Of a stretch of 64,000 nt of DNA, positions 1 to 53,384 are shown in pieces. The position numbers were made by a program, and so were the translations under genes. This DNA is from Hanleya hanleyi (taxonomy: Eukaryota > Mollusca > Polyplacophora > Lepidopleurida > Hanleyidae): contig JAVTVY010020348.1 of the NCBI GenBank assembly GCA_036873755.1, positions 1 through 64,000 on the forward strand, given 5' to 3'. The notes below the pieces were generated by a model that had not been told where the DNA came from, ran no database searches, and saw only the letters and a program-made list of their open reading frames with translations. How positions within the stretch are numbered: the first letter of the stretch is position 1; every line of letters starts with the position of its first letter.

Positions 1-56
1 GTGTGTGTGTGTATGTGTCTGTGTATGTATCTATGCGTCTGTGTGCATACGCCTGA

Positions 57-91
<35 letters not shown>

Positions 92-172
92 TGCGTGTGT
101 GTGTGTACGCGAGTGCGTGTATGCGTCTGTGTGTATGTGTGTGCGTGTGTGTATGCGTGTATGTGTGTATGC
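1..172. repeat. TG/CA microsatellite, left flank of foldback
   Basis: Interrupted (TG)n tract with occasional TA, GC and CTG variants. It is the outer left edge of the foldback and mirrors the CA tract after 1460. The open frames across it are poly Cys/Val or His/Thr artefacts of the dinucleotide repeat. Confidence 0.95.
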
Positions 173-1460
173 GTGATATCCGAGACCCATATAGACCCAT
201 ATAGCCCCACACTGGGGTAGAGGACCAATGTTTGTCCCACTGGGAAACCTACTTCTATACATTCGCGGTGTGGTTGTTTGGATTTGTTTTCTTAGTCTCG
301 TCAAGACAAACATGATAGGAAGTGTCCCGGCACGAAACGGTGAAATTTTTGAAAAAAGTTCGAGGTCTGTCTATAGCCCCAACCACCACCAACTCCACCA
401 ACACCGCCGCCACACACCACCAACACCACCACCAACGCCACCAACGCCATCACCAACTCCACCAACGCCACCACCGGGCGTTGACGGGCGTCAACGCCCG
501 GTGGTGGTGGTGGTGGTGGTAGCCCCCATGTGGCAGAGCTCTTGGATCGGAGCTCTCGGAGCTCAAAGCTTGCGGAGCTCAGAGCTCGGAAATGACGTCA
601 TCGCAGGCATGCGCAGCGCGTGTATGTGTGTGTGTGTATGTATGCCTCTGTGTGTGTGTGTGTGTGTGTGTATGTGTGTGCTTGCGAGTGTGTTTCTTGG
701 ATCGGCGCTCTTGGAGCTCAAAGCCTGTGGAGCTCAGAGCTCGGAAGGGACATTTGCATATGACCTCTGTGAGGTCACTTCCGCTTCCGTTTACGTGACC
801 GGAACTGATCTTTGACCCCGGCGTGCGCGCCGGGGTCAAAGGTCAGTTCCGGTCATATGCAAATGTCACTTCCGAGCTCTGAGCTCCACAGGCTTTGAGC
901 TCCAAGAGCGCCGATCCAAGAAACACACTCGCAAGCACACACACGCACACACACAGAGGCATACATACATACACACACATATACACGCTGCGCATGCCTG
1001 TGATGAAGTCATTTCCGAGCTCTGAGCTCCGCAAGCTTTGAGCTCCGAGAGCTCCGATCCGAGAGCTCTGCCACATGGGGGCTACCACCACCACCACCAG
1101 CACCACCGGGCGTTGACGCCCGTCAACGCCCGGTGGTGATGTTGGTGGCGTTGGTGATGGCGTTGGTGGCGTTGGTGGCGTTGGTGGTGGCGTTGGTGGT
1201 GGTGTTGGTGGTGTGTGGCGGTGGTGTTGGTGGAGTTGGCGGTGGTTGGGGCTATAGACAGACCTCGAACTTTTTTCAAAAATTTCACCGTTTCGTGCCG
1301 GGACACATCCTATCATGTTTGTCTTGACGAGACTAAGAAAACAAATCCAAACAACCATACCGCGAATGTATAGAAGTAGGTTTCCCAGTGGGACAAACAT
1401 TGGTCCTATACCCCAGTATGGGACTATATGGGTCTATATGGGTCTCGGATATCACGCATA
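170..1460. repeat. Large foldback (inverted repeat) with about 630-650 bp arms
   Basis: The left arm (about 170-825) is repeated as its reverse complement in the right arm (about 828-1460). The axis lies near 825, inside the near-perfect palindrome at 811-840. Each arm carries, from outside to centre: a 'gaccaatgtttgtcccactgg' type block, a CCA/TGG triplet tract (about 366-520 and 1080-1245), a cluster of GAGCTC hexamers, a TG/CA run and the palindromic core. The arms differ by scattered substitutions, and the left arm has an extra stretch near 768-800. The outer block recurs as tandem units at 4740-5600. No transposase is visible, so this is a non-autonomous foldback-type element or palindromic satellite. 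Confidence 0.85.
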
Positions 1461-1942
1461 CACACATACACGCATACACATACGCACACACATACACACA
1501 GATGCATACACGCACTCGCGTACACACACAAGCATACACATACACACGCACGCATACACACACGCATACACACTCTCGCAAGCACACACAGACGCATACA
1601 TGCACATGCATACACAAACGCACTCACACACATACATACACACACACACACACGCACACACACACGCACACAAAAACACACACAGACGCATACACGCACA
1701 TACACACATACACGCACACGCATTACACACACACATACCCGCACACGCATACACAAACGCATAAACACACACATACACACACGCGTACACACACACACGC
1801 GCCGTGCACACACACGCACACACACACACACCGCACACACACACACGCACACGCTCTCAGGCGTATACACAGACGCATAGACACATACACAGACACATAC
1901 ACACACACACTCACCCAGATGCATACACACAGACGCAAACAT

Positions 1943-1975
<33 letters not shown>
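1461..1975. repeat. CA-rich microsatellite
   Basis: Long degenerate (CA)n tract with CACG, CATA and AGACGCATAC variants, continuing the right flank of the foldback. All ORFs here, on both strands, are dinucleotide artefacts. Confidence 0.95.
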
Positions 1976-1977
<2 letters not shown>

Positions 1978-2186
1978 ATGACTGACTATTCACATGCAGG
2001 ACATGAGAGCTTCTGGACCTGGGCCTGGTAGAAGTCGGGGATGGTGGAACATTCGTGAACATTCTAGGGTACAGGGTGCACCACAGGAGCGTGCACCTGT
2101 TTGACGTCCGCGCCTACATCCGGGTTCTTGTCGCTGACGTCCAAGTTGAATTGATTGTGCTAAAAATAGATCAACAGCTAGCTTGC
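1976..2186 (+). other. Upstream region of the zinc-finger ORF
   Basis: Non-repetitive GC-balanced sequence between the CA tract and the TATA box. It contains two TGACGTCC half-CRE sites (about 2101-2145). One frame is open from 2007 through the promoter into the zinc-finger gene, but it has no recognisable protein and overlaps the promoter, so I do not call it. Confidence 0.4.
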
Positions 2187-2221
2187 TATAAAAAGGAAAC
2201 GGCCTGGCCGTTTCATCAGAC
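2187..2221 (+). promoter_or_regulatory. TATA + initiator core promoter with embedded palindrome
   Basis: TATAAAAA at 2187-2194 is followed by a TCAGAC initiator at 2216-2221, whose A (2218) lies 31 nt from the start of the TATA box, the canonical spacing. Between them sits a 17-nt palindrome (2197-2213, arms AAACGGCC and GGCCGTTT). The implied 5' leader is only 22 nt before the ATG at 2240. This compact layout is typical of mobile-element or viral-type promoters. Confidence 0.65.
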
Positions 2222-2239
2222 ACTCTGTCAACCACCAAG

Positions 2240-3226
2240 ATGTTCACTTGTACTACGTGCTCGAAATCATTCACTCGCCGGCACGACTTGCGCCGCCATG
2301 AGGCTACCAAGCACGATGGAACCGCCCGGTATAGCTGTACGATATGTAGGCCTACACTGTCGTTTCAGCGTCCAGATCATTTACAGCGCCATGAACGTTC
2401 AATTCATGGGCCATCCAAGCGTCCATGCGAAGAATGTGGTCAACTCTTCAAACGACCCAGTCAGTTAAAACGGCATGAGCGTTTGATTCATGGTCCGTCA
2501 CCACGGCATGAGGGACAACTTTCCACCAAAGAGGCACCCAGGAGGGACAGATCCACTGAAGATGCACCCGGGGAGGAGAATGCCACTGGCGATGCGATCA
2601 CGGAGAGCCCGCCTATACCCACAGCTCAGAAGAGCCTAGATATCCAGCCGGTCCCTAGCATTACTGTTTCCAGTCATACGCCTGACAACAACGAACATTT
2701 TCTGGAAGACGCGGTGGATGTTCCCAGCGATCTCTTACCCGAAGATCATCTAGTGAGTGAGATGTATCGACGCCATTGGTCCATGATCCGACACTGCTTC
2801 CACCGTCATCGCCCTATATTGAACTTGTACAATTTCCGACTGACCGACCTCGCCCGTCTACACAGCTACGTGGAAGCCATCTTCAATGACCAACCTACGT
2901 CCTTCACATTAAATGTAGCATTTGGGTACATCTTATGCCATAAGATGACGCGTGAATTGTGCTATTTCTATTCCAGTGCCATCAACCCAGTGTACGACCA
3001 TCCTTTCACAATCACCAATCGGGCGTCGCTAGAGACGATGCTGGCCCAACTGGACACTGTGGATCCCTTGGAATGGGCCTATGAACAGCGCCCCAACACC
3101 AAGTGGATAGTGGAGAGGGTCACCAATGTTACGTTCTTCGTGGTTAAACTGACCCACCACCCCCATCGGATGAAAGTATTCACCCATGCACTCATAGATA
3201 CTCAGAATGCGAAATCAACTATCTGA
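2240..3226 (+). CDS. C2H2 zinc-finger protein of a mobile or virus-like element
   Basis: Intronless 328-residue ORF. Three N-terminal C2H2 fingers are visible: CTTC...HDLRRHEATKH (about 4-25), CTIC...HLQRHERSIH (about 33-57) and CEEC...QLKRHERLIH (about 63-84). A low-complexity acidic/Pro/Ser linker follows (about 85-170), then a compact C-terminal domain (about 175-320) with 'FTLNVAFGYILCHK', 'YFYSSAINPVYDHPF', 'EQRPNTKWIVERVTNVTF'. From memory, this C-terminal pattern (a Phe-Gly-x-Ile-Leu core and a Pro-Asn-x-Lys-Trp...Asn-Val-Thr-Phe motif) is widespread in cnidarian and molluscan proteins encoded in large DNA mobile elements, but its function is unknown to me. The start is fixed by the TATA/initiator pair 22-53 nt upstream. 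The ORF ends soon after the NVTF motif, where relatives seem to continue, so it may be a 3'-truncated copy. DNA binding through the fingers is the only role I infer. Confidence 0.7.
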   Translation: MFTCTTCSKSFTRRHDLRRHEATKHDGTARYSCTICRPTLSFQRPDHLQRHERSIHGPSKRPCEECGQLFKRPSQLKRHERLIHGPSPRHEGQLSTKEAPRRDRSTEDAPGEENATGDAITESPPIPTAQKSLDIQPVPSITVSSHTPDNNEHFLEDAVDVPSDLLPEDHLVSEMYRRHWSMIRHCFHRHRPILNLYNFRLTDLARLHSYVEAIFNDQPTSFTLNVAFGYILCHKMTRELCYFYSSAINPVYDHPFTITNRASLETMLAQLDTVDPLEWAYEQRPNTKWIVERVTNVTFFVVKLTHHPHRMKVFTHALIDTQNAKSTI

Positions 3227-3729
3227 TGATATGTTTCCTCAACGGTATCCTGGCCTGCCCGATGACGATTAGAACAAACGGTTCAGAGCGAACATGGCCG
3301 AAGATGGAACTTTCTGAAATGGCAACTTCTGATTGGACAAGAGTAGCCGAAAATACATCTAACGGACAGGAACGAATATGACAGATGCAAATGGTGGCCT
3401 CTGATTGGACAAGAATCTTCTTGAATTGTAAATATACCCAACGCGGCTCCCCCAGCGTGGGTATGATGTAACATTGGGGAGAACAAACTATATGAAAAAC
3501 AACTTCTTCTTGTTGTTGTTCTCTCATGTGTCATCCTTGTTGTTGTTGCTGTTGTTGTTCTCTCTCAGGTCTATATCATGGCGTTATGTTAGAGTATTAA
3601 GGTGTAACGACGGGCGTCGACGGGAGTCACTGCATTTCGAAGAATTAGTGACAATTCCATGGAATATCAGAGCTTCTGAGCTATTTCACCAGGGCGTTGA
3701 AGCATTAAGAATGGCGTTGGTGGGCGTTG
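3227..3729. other. Spacer with repeated CCAAT-type motifs and a TTG-rich tract
   Basis: No gene seen. Contains two copies of TCTGATTGGAC (about 3328 and 3401, an inverted CCAAT core) that recur at 6538 and 6581, a short inverted repeat near 3440-3465, and a TTG/CTT-rich tract at 3504-3570. Confidence 0.5.
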
Positions 3730-4700
3730 CTACAAGATGACACCTCACACGACGCATTCGCACCGCGGATGGTCCATCTCTACACCAAGTAACATCCTTC
3801 ACTGCCCCAAAAGGCCCACTTTCGCTACTACTCGTACTGATGAGTTCACCAATGACGTCACAGATGCTGTGGATATCCCTCAAATCGGGGTCTACACCCC
3901 AAGAGCTACAACATGACACCTCCCATGATGCATTCGCACCGCGGATGGTCCATCTCTACACCAAATAACATCCTTCACTGCCCCAAAAGGCTCACTTTCG
4001 CTACTACTCCTACTGATGACGTCACAATGACGTCACAGATGCTGTGGACAGCCCTCAAATCGGGGTTTGCACCCCGAGAACTACAAGATGACACCTCCCA
4101 CGACACATTCGGACTGAGAATGGCCCCTCTCTACCCAAAATACCTTCCTCACTGCCCCAAAATGCTCACTTTCGCTACTACTCGTACTGATGACGTCACC
4201 GATGGCGTCACAGATGACGCGAACATCCCTCAAATCGGCGTCTACACCCCGAGAGCTACAAAATGACACCTCCCACGACACAATCGGACCAGGGATGGTC
4301 CATCTCTACACCAAATACCTTCCTGTACTGCCCCAAAATGGCCACTTTACTTACTACAACCAACTGCGCATGCGCAGATTGACGCGACTTGCACTTAAAA
4401 ACACACCATTCTGACTCTACCCCACACAAGCTTCACTTTGACACCTTCCACGACCCATTCGGACCCATAGCGGTGCATCTCTACCCCAAACACACACCCA
4501 CATACCCCCCAAAATGCCTGCTTTCTATACTACGGGCCAGACTGCGCATACGCAGACTATTGAACACGGACGAACCATTAGTCCAGTCGGATGCTCCTCC
4601 ACGAGAGCTTCAAAATAAGACCTCATACGACACCATAGGACCATTAGGGACTCACCTAGACCCCAAAACGTCCACCCCGTATGGGCCTATACTCCCATAG
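3730..4700 (+). repeat. 175-bp tandem repeat carrying CRE (TGACGTCA) sites
   Basis: Units start near 3736, 3912, 4087 and 4262 ('atgacacctc' landmark, spacing 175-176 bp). Two more diverged units lie at about 4440 and 4614. Perfect TGACGTCA sites are at 3853, 4017, 4028 and 4191, with degenerate ones at 4205 and 4214. A frame stays open across several units (for example 3913-4266 and 4190-4414), but this reflects unit structure, since the frame changes from unit to unit. Confidence 0.85.
4365..4376. promoter_or_regulatory. NRF1-type palindromic site
   Basis: TGCGCATGCGCA, an exact match to the NRF1 consensus, in the fourth CRE-repeat unit. It is the first of a series continuing at 5953, 6105, 6257, 6611, 6759, 6912 and 7234. 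Function is inferred from the motif only. Confidence 0.5.
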
Positions 4701-4739
4701 CCATGCAGTATAGGCCTATGGGCCTACCCAGGCCTCGGT

Positions 4740-5600
4740 GACTTTTTCCAAAAATTTCACCGTTTCGCTCCGGGACACTTCCTATCGTGTTCTAAATGAC
4801 GAGACTAAGAAAACAAATCCAAACAACCATACCGCAAATGTATAGAAGTAGCTTTCCCAGTGGGACAAACATCGGTCCTATACCCCAGTATGGGACTATA
4901 TGGGTCTGTATGGGTCTCGGTGACTTTTTAAAAAAAATTCACCGTTTCGTGCCGGGACACTTCCTATCATGTTTGTTTTGACGAGACTAAGAAAACAAAT
5001 CCAAACAACCATACCGCAAATGTATATAAGTAGGTTTCCCAGTGGGACAAACATCGGTCCTATACCCCTAGTATGGGCCTATATGGGTCAATATGGGGCT
5101 CCTCGAACTTTTTCAAAAATTTCACCGATTCGCTCCGGGACACTTCCTATCATGTTCTAAATGACGAGACTAAGAAAACAAATCCAAACAACCATACCGC
5201 AAATGTATAGAAGTAGGTTTCCCAGTGGGACAAACATCGGTCCTATACCCCAGTATGGGACTATATGGGTCTATATGGGTCTCGGGGACTTTTTTCAAAA
5301 ATTTCAACGATTCGCTCCGCGACACTTCCTATCATGTTTGTCTTGACGAGACTAAGAAAACAAATCCAAACAACCATACCGCAAATGTATAGAAGTAGGT
5401 TTCCCAATGGGACAAACATCGGTCCTATACCCCTAGTATGGGACTATATGGGCTATATGGTACTTTTCCAAAAATTTCAACGATTCGCTCCGCGACACTT
5501 CCTATCATGTTTGTCTTGACGAGACTAAGAAAACGAGACCCCACAACCTATACCGCAAATGTCGAGAAGTAGGTTTCCCAGGATGGTCCTATACCCCCCA
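4740..5600 (+). repeat. About 182-bp tandem repeat, five units
   Basis: The landmark 'gacgagactaag' recurs at about 4798, 4980, 5163, 5345 and 5519 (spacing 174-183 bp). The unit equals the outer block of both foldback arms (about 210-350 reversed, 1260-1440 forward), so satellite and foldback share ancestry. Short ORFs of 60-84 residues within the units are repeat artefacts. Confidence 0.9.
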
Positions 5601-5835
5601 TACCCCATATAGGCATTTTCCCGTAATTTAGGATAAAGTCCGTGTTCCGTATTTTTTCAGGAAAAATTTTACATACACCCACCCTGGAACTAGGGGGAGA
5701 TAACTCTATTGATAGGCAAGCCCCGTTAAGCCCAGCGACCTATATACCCCCCATACCCCATTTTCCCGGATTTTTCGATAAAGTCCGTGTTTCGTTTTTT
5801 TTCAGGAAAAATTTTACATGCACCCACCCATGACT
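5601..5835 (+). repeat. Two copies of a 146-bp unit
   Basis: A block with 'ttcaggaaaaattttacat' occurs near 5658 and again near 5802, each following a 'cccatacccca' stretch. It bridges the 182-bp and 153-bp satellites. Confidence 0.7.
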
Positions 5836-7020
5836 GGATGCCCCTTCACATAGGCTTCACATTGATACCTCATACAACTCCATCGGCCCATTAGGGGCTC
5901 CCCTAGATCCCAAAACGTCTATTTCCATACCCTTTTCCCACAATTCCCTGTCTGCGCATGCGCAGAATGGTGACAATGCTCGAGCCGCTAGTCCAGTCAG
6001 ATGCCCCCTCACATAGGCTTCACATGGATACCTCATACGACTCCATCGGCCCATTAGGGGCTCCCCTAGATCCCAAAACGTCTATTTCCATACCCTTTGG
6101 CCACCGCGCATGCGCAGAATGTCGATATGTCAACCCCACACCCAGCCCATCAGATGCCCCTTCACGAATGCTTCACTGTGATACCTCACTCGACCCCATT
6201 GGTCCATTAGTGGCTCCCCTAGCTCCAAAACGTCTATTTTCATACACTTTGGCCACCGCGCATGCGCAGAATGCCGATATGTCAACCCCACACCCAGCCC
6301 ATCAGATGCCCCTTCACGAATGCTTCACTTTGATACCTCATATGACCCCATTGGACCATTAGTGGCTCCCCTAGCTCCAAAACGTCTAGCGGGACCCATA
6401 CAGGGTCCAGTTTTCGACATTAGGTGACCACATCCTGACGAAATGGCCAGTTTTCGACACCGGATGTGCCGCCATCTTGAACATACGTGCCGCCATCTTG
6501 GATATGTCCCATAATGCACCGGGTCAAAATACTCGTTTCTGATTGGCTGAGAGCTCTGTGACGGATTTGAAATACTCGCTTCTGATTGGACGAGAGCTCC
6601 GCATTGCGTCTGCGCATGCGCAGAATGATATTCCTACCGCACACCAACCCATCAGATGCCCCTTCACGAATGCTTCACTTTGATACCTCACTCGACCCCA
6701 TTGGTCCACTAGGGGCTCCCCTAGCTCCAAAACGTCTATTTCCATACCCTTTGGCCACCGCGCATGCGCAGAATGCCGATATTTCAACCCCACACCCAGC
6801 CCATCAGATGCCCCTTCACGAATGCTTCACTTTGATACCTCACTCGACCCCATTGGACCACTCGTGGCTCCCCAAGACCCCAAAACGTCTATTTTCATAC
6901 CCTTTGGCCACCGCGCATGCGCAGAATGCCGATATTTCAACCCCACACCCAGTCCATCAAATGCCCCTTCACGAATGCTTCACTTTGATACCTCACTCGA
7001 CCCAATCGGTCCACTAGCGG
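5836..7020 (+). repeat. About 153-bp tandem repeat carrying NRF1-type sites
   Basis: The landmark 'agatgccccttcac' recurs at about 6000, 6150, 6305, 6655, 6809 and 6960. Most units contain a 12-bp (T/C)GCGCATGCGCA palindrome at 5953, 6105, 6257, 6611, 6759 or 6912. About 200 bp of unrelated sequence (about 6390-6600) with two 'TCTGATTGG' motifs interrupts the array. ORFs such as 6586-7017 and 6822-7274 are repeat-driven. Confidence 0.88.
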
Positions 7021-7590
7021 TCCCTACAGATTGCCGAACACTTCCACGAAAACCCACGGTTTTGGGACTACTTTCGGTCCGCGGAGGCAGACCGCATCAC
7101 CGCCAGACCGCATCACCGCGGAGAAATACATGCCCCCAAGGTCACGCCCCATTCACCCAGACCGGAAGTGACGTCATACCTGCGCACAACACTCCTGCGC
7201 ACACCGCCACAATACCGCCACATTTTTTGTTCTCGCGCATGCGCAGTGAGGCGCTATTCCGCCCATTTCAGTAGACACTACTACTCATCTCCCTGTTGAT
7301 TTTAGAAAGGCATAAAATGCAAAATGTTTTAAACGTTCAATCAAAATCTGGAGCGGACCCAACTGGAAATGTAGTTTATGCCCTTTATCGATATAATCTC
7401 TATAGTCATGTGCTTACCCTCTGTGTAACATATAGTTTACTCTGAGATTTACATGTTTTTGTTTCTTATAATTTCGTAATAGTCTCTTGTCGATCAATAG
7501 CTGTCTCAGCTAATGTTTTTATCGTTGTATCAATTTCTGACTGTAAATAAAGTTTGAAATGAAAGTGAAATGAAATGAAATGAAATGGGA
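7021..7590 (+). mobile_element. Possible retroposon 3' end with GAAAT-repeat tail
   Basis: After the satellite, the sequence passes an NRF1-type site (7234-7245) and becomes AT-rich. It ends in an AATAAA signal (about 7546) followed by '(gaaat)n' at about 7555-7585. That arrangement resembles the 3' UTR and simple-repeat tail of a non-LTR retroposon. No coding region for it is visible. Confidence 0.35.
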
Positions 7591-8142
7591 TAGAGTGCAC
7601 TCAGAGGTCAAAGGTCAATGGGACTTCAAATGCTCTTCTATTACTACTGAGCCTTACTTAGCGTCTCTTCCATCTAACCTTCGGATATCATTTTGTAAAT
7701 TTCGTTGTAATAATACCAGTTTGCCTGTAGTAACTGAAGCTTTTTATAGCATTCCTCGTAATGCGAGACTGAGAGACTTTGTCCTTTTTGCGATTCAAAT
7801 GATCTTTGTTCAGAATTCCACTGTCTTTTTAAATGTACGATGTTTGACAGGGATCGAAATATGCTGCTATTTATATAGAAGACCAAATACGGTACACTTA
7901 AGTTTGATGATCTATTTAACCTGACTAGTAGGAAGAAGCTTTTAAAACTTGCAAAGTTTTGTAAAATTATTGGTGACAAATTTAAGAATGCCTGTACCAC
8001 TAATTCTTTGCTTTCTAGTGGATGCTAGCCATTATGCCATAATCCGATCAACTGTATGTGTAACAAATAATGTATTTAGTTTGATGTCATACATTCCGTC
8101 CAAGTTTGAATACTCACACTATGTATTGTTGTTTGCTCTTAT
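7591..8142. other. AT-rich spacer, nothing recognised
   Basis: Short ORFs on both strands (for example 7580-7924 and 7674-8000 reverse) lack recognisable domains. I see no gene or clear repeat. Confidence 0.5.
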
Positions 8143-8792
8143 AGTCTGTCCACTTTAATTAGTCGTCTACTCTGGAGCTTGTCAATAAACAGCAGTTAAC
8201 TCTGCACAACTTTTCTTTTTTGCATCGTGTAGAACAAACTGAACTCTACAAAATGACTACCATTTTTCCTGTGATATCGATGATATATCACGCTTGAAAT
8301 AACTTTGTAATTCTCTCCATATAAAACTCCAGTACAGTTGTTTCACGTTCCGGGACTCAATTACAAAGGGAGACGTCATAATGTATTCCTGTTGTCTAGT
8401 ACAAAGGTCAACAATGCCGTGTATGGTCATAGAGGTGTGCGCGGTTTATCATTTGGCCATTTCACTGGGCATGGGATATAAGCGACACTCCCACGGACCG
8501 CCTGTTATTACTGTATTCGGCATCAATGACCTTTGTGCCAGTGAGCATGAATACATTGTTACGTCTCCCTATGTAATTGAGGCCCGGTACATAAACAAAT
8601 GTACTGGCGTTTTATATGGAGAGAATTAAAAAGTTAGTTCAAGCGTGATATATTATCGATATGACAGAGAAATGGTAGTCATTTTGTAGAGTTCAGTTTG
8701 TTATACACGCTGCAAGAAAGAAAATTGTTGCAGGGTTAACTATTGATTTTTGACAACCTCCAAAGTAGACGACTAATTAAAATGGACAGACT
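8143..8792. mobile_element. 650-bp foldback MITE
   Basis: The ends are inverted: AGTCTGTCC at 8143 and GGACAGACT ending at 8792. The inverted similarity continues almost to the centre (for example the 'ctcaattacaaagggagacg' region near 8356 against its complement near 8565-8583, and 'acaaaggtca' at 8400 against 'tgacctttgt' at 8528). Arms are about 280 bp with a loop near 8430-8520. No transposase is present. The target-site duplication is not clear. Confidence 0.85.
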
Positions 8793-8918
8793 TTAACTTT
8801 GTAGGGCCGTAGCTTTGTCTGGAAATTGACTCCCTGTAATACTTTTAAGGGGAGATAACCACAAAATTCTCCATAACTGATGTCAACTGCTCAGAGTTAC
8901 CTCCCGTTCGGTGTTTTC

Positions 8919-8926
8919 TCACGTGG
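8919..8926 (+). promoter_or_regulatory. CLEAR-like E-box (TCACGTGG) upstream of TPCN2
   Basis: TCACGTGG lies 130 bp before the candidate TPCN2 start codon. CACGTG with a 5' T is the core of the CLEAR element bound by TFEB/MITF-family factors that control lysosomal genes. TPC2 is a lysosomal channel, so the site fits the gene, but one E-box can occur by chance. Confidence 0.35.
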
Positions 8927-9055
8927 TCTGCCTTTTTCAACACGGTGGAAGTTCATTGCGTTTCAGGTGGTCAGTTTGTCGACCTTTTTATGGAAATTAC
9001 ATTGGTATGACACGTAATTGGACTCGCCCGAGACAGTAGCTGGGTCAAGTTATCG

Positions 9056-52274
<43,219 letters not shown>

Positions 52275-53034
52275 CCGTGATCAAGACAGAATTGTCTCCC
52301 CTGTCCCGGTGAATCTTCTGCATGGCCTCTTTCGCAACTAGATTGTCAGTCTTTTATCAGTGCCACTCGTGTCTTTCATTGCAGTAGTCTTTATATTCAC
52401 CAGTTCCCAAATACATGTGTTATAGAATTACTTATACGCAGGCAATCTATTTGAATCCAAATCTATAAAAAAATGCTCCCCCAATGACATGTCGCTGATT
52501 TTAGATCTGGGACCCACGCCCAGGTTTCTGAGTTAAAATTCTTAGCTTTCAGTAGAGCAAAGTCCCGCGTCTGGGCCATCTCAATTTGCAGTGACGGGGA
52601 GACCGGTGTATGTAAATCTCATCTTCTGAAATATTTTAACTTGTCTCATCAGATTAATATTTTATTCTCTCGAAATGATAATGATGATGATATAAGGTGT
52701 GATAATTGTGTTGTAAGGGGAGATAATTGACTCGTGACAACCGGGTGGAAGTAATGTTTCCCATGCGCTGTTATCAATACGTTCATGATATGTTTGATGT
52801 GGGGAAACAGCGTAGGTTGTGGGGGGTGTTGTTTCGGAAGGTGAAAACAGGAATAAAATGGTGGGACTTGCATGTTTAAACATGATGCGCATTGCCTGAA
52901 AACCAACTGATTTAATTTGTCAGACCGTAGAACGATTTTGACTAGTTTCGACACACTGAGATTAATGTTCATACTTATTAAAGTAATATATTTCATCCAA
53001 CATAAATAAACTCCTGTAAATAAGATAATTATTT
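52275..53034 (+). other. Probable TPCN2 3' UTR
   Basis: Non-repetitive sequence after the stop codon. AATAAA signals are at 52852-52857 and 53005-53010. Either could end the transcript. Confidence 0.5.
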
Positions 53035-53265
53035 TAGGGAGTACGGTAATTCCCCTAACAATTCGATCACCGGAAGTGCAGCAAAAATGGCATATATCTG
53101 GCAATATTCTTCATGAAACCAGCTACCAAGTGTCACATTTTGTCATTATATGATTTTTCTTCAACTTGAATGAAGAATGGGAATGTTACTTTTTCTCTGT
53201 GTTTGAATAACAGAGTTGAAAAGTGAACTTCCTGTGATTGGATAATTAGGGAATTACCGTAGTAT
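53035..53265. repeat. Dispersed repeat 'gtgatcaaatttattagaac', copy 4 (ends only)
   Basis: 'agtacggtaattcccctaac' at 53040 and 'ttagggaattaccgtagta' ending near 53265 are inverted, so this copy shows the family's terminal inverted repeats (TACGGTAATTCCC). That suggests a DNA-transposon MITE. Confidence 0.65.
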
Positions 53266-53384
53266 ACAATATAGGCATTGGTGCCAACCAAATATAGGCA
53301 TTGGTTCCAGTGTCATTCATTCCGATATTTTTATGTACTATACATAGTTATGCCCCCCCTCTAACTAGAGGGGGGGCATATAGC

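Noticed and set aside
1..2062. Many ORFs of 60-212 residues on both strands rich in Cys/Val or His/Thr
   Set aside because: They are direct translations of TG/CA and CCA repeats, open in several frames at once with no start context or homology.
2007..2468. Open frame across the zinc-finger promoter
   Set aside because: It runs through the TATA box and overlaps the finger ORF in another frame, and I recognise no domain.
3913..7274. ORFs of 60-150 residues in the satellites
   Set aside because: They repeat the satellite unit, change frame between units and lack conserved motifs.
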